A stretch of DNA of 7,776 nucleotides from Pseudomonadota bacterium. GTDB lineage: Bacteria > Bdellovibrionota > Oligoflexia > Oligoflexales > Oligoflexaceae. The position numbers and the translations under genes were made by a program. The notes under the pieces were generated by a model. It was not told the DNA's origin. It saw only the letters and a program-made list of their open reading frames with translations, and searched no databases. Shown here one piece after another: positions 6,060 through 7,776 of this stretch. Position 1 is the first letter of the stretch. Every line of letters starts with the position of its first letter. The stretch is from positions 1 to 7,776 of the forward strand of contig JAKQGS010000169.1 in assembly GCA_029556045.1 (NCBI GenBank), read 5' to 3'.

Positions 6060-6478
6060 GCCGAAATCTGTTGCTTCATCCTGTCATGACTTGCGAAAAA
6101 CAACTCAGACCTGTTCTGGCTCAATTCGGATTTTTTGCCACCCTCGCAATTCAACGTGTATGTGTGTTGCGGGTTATAACCCATCACCCACAGAAACGGA
6201 ACCAGGACAAAAACACCGCCAATGCAGGGACCCACTTCAAACTTCTCACTCCGCGTTAAGACCCCATGAAAAGTATCACAACCCTCTTTTTCCATGCGAA
6301 TCTGCGTGGTGCTTCCCACAATCTTCGTATCCGAATGCGTGTAGGGTGTCCTACCAACGGGGTTACCGTCGATGTAGAGTTTGGCTCCGCTGGGTTCGGA
6401 ATTGATCAGGGTGGTACTGGCACAGGAAACACTGAGGCTTGCGATTAACACAATTAAAATGGCTTTAAAATTCAACAT
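6038..6478 (-). CDS. PEGA-domain lipoprotein
   Basis: The protein has 146 residues from the ATG at 6478, which has GGGAG at 6484-6488, 5 nt upstream; an in-frame TTG at 6490 lies before that site and is disfavoured. The signal peptide ends in the good lipobox LSVS-C19. Residues about 22-65 form a PEGA-type domain (INSEPSGAKLYIDGNPVGRT at 25-44), a small beta domain common in surface or periplasmic lipoproteins. Three more cysteines (67, 85 and 111) could form disulfides. Residues about 83-100 (GPCIGGVFVLVPFLWVMG) are hydrophobic enough to be a membrane segment, and YNPQHTYTLN follows. It is the first gene of the operon, with a clear promoter 37 bp upstream. PEGA domains are usually structural or binding modules, and the ligand here is unknown. 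Confidence 0.85.
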   Translation of the reverse strand: MLNFKAILIVLIASLSVSCASTTLINSEPSGAKLYIDGNPVGRTPYTHSDTKIVGSTTQIRMEKEGCDTFHGVLTRSEKFEVGPCIGGVFVLVPFLWVMGYNPQHTYTLNCEGGKKSELSQNRSELFFASHDRMKQQISACPLLYK

Positions 6479-6514
6479 TGTGGCTCCCAATCAGGCATCG
6501 AAAATAATCCGAAT

Positions 6515-6543
6515 ACTATATCGCTCCCTTGGAGCAATAACAA
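6515..6543 (-). promoter_or_regulatory. Sigma70-like promoter of the PEGA operon
   Basis: On the minus strand, TTGTTA (6543-6538, 4 of 6 matches to the -35 consensus), a 17-bp spacer and TATAGT (6520-6515, 5 of 6 matches to the -10 consensus) point towards the ATG at 6478. The expected start of transcription is near 6508, giving a leader of about 30 nt that contains the GGGAG ribosome site. Spacing and position are ideal. This was read by eye, not scored. Confidence 0.6.
6523..6535. promoter_or_regulatory. Short dyad inside the promoter spacer, candidate operator
   Basis: GCTCC (6523-6527), 3 nt, GGAGC (6531-6535) form a perfect 5-bp inverted repeat. It lies wholly between the -35 and -10 boxes of the PEGA operon promoter, a place where a bound repressor would block RNA polymerase or an activator could remodel the spacer. 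The dyad is short and could be chance. Confidence 0.35.
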
Positions 6544-6610
6544 GGAACTCTTCAGATGAATGTTAGCCCATCCCGGGCCGCGAAGTTTGCGCAGGTGCTT
6601 GGCTAGCCCT

Positions 6611-6640
6611 TTGACCGATTCGTAATGGCTGCCATAAAAA
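6611..6640 (+). promoter_or_regulatory. Possible promoter for the toxin-antitoxin genes
   Basis: TTGACC (6611-6616, 5 of 6 matches), an 18-bp spacer and TAAAAA (6635-6640, 4 of 6 matches) face the antitoxin gene. The predicted leader of about 205 nt would be long and would include the tandem repeat and the two TTTCATnTGA sites. A closer, weaker promoter in the AT-rich stretch is possible. The call rests on motif match alone. Confidence 0.25.
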
Positions 6641-6662
6641 GACGAGCCCACCCGGGGTGGTG

Positions 6663-6683
6663 GATCATAATGATCATAATGAT
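6663..6683 (+). repeat. 9-bp tandem repeat, 2.3 copies
   Basis: GATCATAAT occurs twice head to tail (6663-6671, 6672-6680), followed by GAT. The junction contains the palindrome ATGATCAT (6670-6677). It lies about 170 bp upstream of the antitoxin start and about 190 bp upstream of the PEGA gene. It could bind a regulator or be a simple slippage product. Confidence 0.5.
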
Positions 6684-6800
6684 TTTAAAGAACACGGTAA
6701 CTTCGTATTAATACACATATTTAGCCATTTTTCCATTATTTTCAGAGGCTTAACGATCCTTTAGCAAACAACTCCAGAAAAAAGGTGTTTTCACCGAGTA

Positions 6801-6840
6801 TTTCATATGATATGTTTACGTTGTTTTATTTCATTTGAAA
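6801..6840. promoter_or_regulatory. Pair of related 10-bp sites, candidate antitoxin operators
   Basis: TTTCATATGA (6801-6810) and TTTCATTTGA (6829-6838) differ at one base and are 28 bp apart. The first contains the perfect palindrome TCATATGA. The second belongs to TTTCA, TT, TGAAA (6829-6840), a 5-bp inverted repeat that overlaps the antitoxin ribosome site GAAAGG (6837-6842). Xre-type antitoxins commonly repress their own operon through such repeated dyads, so these are plausible autoregulatory sites. This is inference from position and symmetry. Confidence 0.4.
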
Positions 6841-6851
6841 GGTCACGACAA

Positions 6852-7235
6852 ATGACCAGATCCCACCTTAAGCAACCGACGCCGGAAGAGCGCGATCGCA
6901 TATTGACCGGTGCTCTCTTGAGGGCAGCAGACATTTTAAAACTTTCCCAAGCAGATCTGGCCGAAATACTTGGGGAGAGTGAGGCCACGATTTCGCGGAC
7001 TGCACAGGGAAGACGCGCTATCTCCGAAAATTCCAAACCGGGTGAACTTGCGGTAATGCTGCTTCGCATCTTTCGAAATCTTGATTCCATCGTCGGCGGC
7101 AAAGAAGTAGCCGTCCGTCATTGGTTTCGCACTGAAAACGGCCACCTTGGGGGCACACCCGCATTTCTCGTAAAACGCGTAGAGGGACTTTCAAATGTCT
7201 GTAGTTATCTGGATGCTCTGCGGGGGAAAGTCTAA
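6852..7235 (+). CDS. Xre/MbcA/ParS-family antitoxin
   Basis: This 127-residue protein is the antitoxin of a type II toxin-antitoxin pair: it would bind and neutralise the RES toxin encoded next and repress the operon. An N-terminal Xre-like helix-turn-helix lies at about 32-54 (LSQADLAEILGESEATISRT). The C-terminal toxin-binding domain (DUF2384/MbcA-ParS type, about 67-127) has LLRIFRNLDSIVGG, WFRTENGHLGGTPAFLV and the typical ending VEGLSNVCSYLDALRGKV. I chose the ATG at 6852 because GAAAGG (6837-6842) lies 9 nt upstream. The in-frame ATG at 6807 would add 15 residues, including two Cys, with only a weak ribosome site. The toxin frame begins inside its last codons with a 41-nt overlap. Family membership is clear from order, length and ending. 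Confidence 0.92.
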   Translation: MTRSHLKQPTPEERDRILTGALLRAADILKLSQADLAEILGESEATISRTAQGRRAISENSKPGELAVMLLRIFRNLDSIVGGKEVAVRHWFRTENGHLGGTPAFLVKRVEGLSNVCSYLDALRGKV

Positions 7236-7776
7236 TCTATCCTCAATTGATACTGTAGTATGGAGAGTCGTTGAAGATCAGCACCGTAGCAGCACCCTGA
7301 AACTAGTGGATGACGCCCGAGATCAAACAATCCTCGAAGATATTATCGAGCGGGGAAAGCCGCCATTTCCCTTTCCCCCATTTGAACAACAACTTCACTA
7401 TCTCCTTTGGACACCATTTCGATATCCACCCTTGAAAAATGGATCACGATTCGGAACACGCACTGAAACGAGCCTATGGTATGGATCACGTGATTACCAT
7501 ACCTCTTTTGCTGAGAAAGCTTACTATCGCTTTGCGTTCCGCCATGGACTAACCCAACCATTTCCGGACGCCATTGAGAATAGATACACAGCCTTTGCTG
7601 CTGATATAAATTCAAAGAACTTTGTTAAACTTGATGCGCCTTCCTTTGAGCATTATCAACCTCTTTTGCAATCACCAACCAGCTACATAGCGACCCAACA
7701 ATTGGGGAAAGATATGCGGGGAGATGGCGTGCATGCTTTCCAATACATTTCAGCTCGTGATCCGAAGAAAGGTTTA
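7195..7776 (+). CDS. RES-domain toxin (NAD+-degrading), partial at the window end
   Basis: The first 194 codons are present; the frame is still open at position 7776. RES toxins deplete cellular NAD+, as shown for MbcT by phosphorolysis. The family signature is visible: HYLLWTPFRYPPL, then GSRFGTR with the conserved Arg85, WYGSRDYHTSFAEKAYYRF with Glu107, and FQYISARDP with Ser186. These are the R, E and S that name the domain. Upstream are VVWRVVEDQHRSSTLKLVD (21-39), also typical of this longer RES subgroup. The chosen ATG overlaps the antitoxin gene by 41 nt in another frame and has AGAGGGA (7181-7187) 7 nt upstream; an ATG at 7213 is the alternative. No catalytic residue is missing, so the toxin looks active as far as seen. 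The missing C-terminus should be short. Confidence 0.92.
   Translation, partial: MSVVIWMLCGGKSNLSSIDTVVWRVVEDQHRSSTLKLVDDARDQTILEDIIERGKPPFPFPPFEQQLHYLLWTPFRYPPLKNGSRFGTRTETSLWYGSRDYHTSFAEKAYYRFAFRHGLTQPFPDAIENRYTAFAADINSKNFVKLDAPSFEHYQPLLQSPTSYIATQQLGKDMRGDGVHAFQYISARDPKKGL

Larger units (their letters stand above)
6479..6851. other. Divergent intergenic region between the PEGA operon and the toxin-antitoxin genes
   Basis: About 370 bp. The part next to the PEGA gene holds its promoter. The middle has a short inverted repeat, CCACC, CGG, GGTGG (6648-6660), directly followed by a 9-bp tandem repeat. The part next to the antitoxin (about 6681-6850) is AT-rich and contains the palindrome GTATTAATAC (6705-6714) and two related TTTCATnTGA sites. 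On the minus strand the frame 6472-6684 is open for 70 codons but starts only at a GTG without a ribosome site, so I do not call it a gene. Confidence 0.55.

Overview
The window looks like a chromosomal stretch of a Gram-negative, double-membraned bacterium. It has four predicted lipoproteins, an exported beta-barrel-type protein ending in an aromatic residue, and a TIGR02147-family regulator. That regulator family, as I know it, is abundant in Bdellovibrio-like bacteria and Fibrobacter. The lipoprotein N-terminus CGTWSGNP is also of a type I associate with Bdellovibrionota. A Bdellovibrionota-like host is an inference; no marker gene is present to prove it.

Layout. (1) Positions 2-190 (+) are the C-terminal end of an FAD-dependent DAO-type oxidoreductase. 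Facing it, 205-288 (-) is a short, well-conserved 3' remnant of a glyoxalase I gene. (2) Positions 320-3368 (-) form a compact three-gene operon: a large lipoprotein with a coiled-coil insert, a TIGR02147 regulator, then a second, smaller lipoprotein. The two lipoproteins are paralogues. They share the same domain plan and both end in a perfect EF-hand-like calcium-binding loop. (3) A 505-bp AT-rich divergent intergenic region holds two strong inverted repeats, at 3418-3435 and 3702-3723. (4) Positions 3874-4800 (+) encode an exported protein with a periplasmic N-terminal domain and a probable small outer-membrane beta-barrel. (5) Positions 4810-6478 (-) form a second operon: a PEGA-type lipoprotein, a divergent YidD-like lipoprotein, and an alpha-helical repeat protein with a C-terminal membrane hairpin. 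It has a clear sigma70-like promoter with a dyad in its spacer. (6) Positions 6852-7776 (+) are an Xre/MbcA/ParS antitoxin and an overlapping RES-domain toxin, which is cut by the window edge. Candidate autoregulatory sites lie upstream.

How the genes may work together. Operon 2 looks like a self-contained surface-lipoprotein cassette with its own DNA-binding regulator, possibly calcium-responsive. Its position against a truncated gloA suggests that insertion or rearrangement brought it here. Operon 5 pairs a YidD-like factor with membrane-associated partners and is probably involved in envelope biogenesis. The Xre-RES pair is a type II toxin-antitoxin module, expected to deplete NAD+ when the antitoxin is lost. 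The most novel-looking unit is the lipoprotein-regulator-lipoprotein cassette; its function is unknown.
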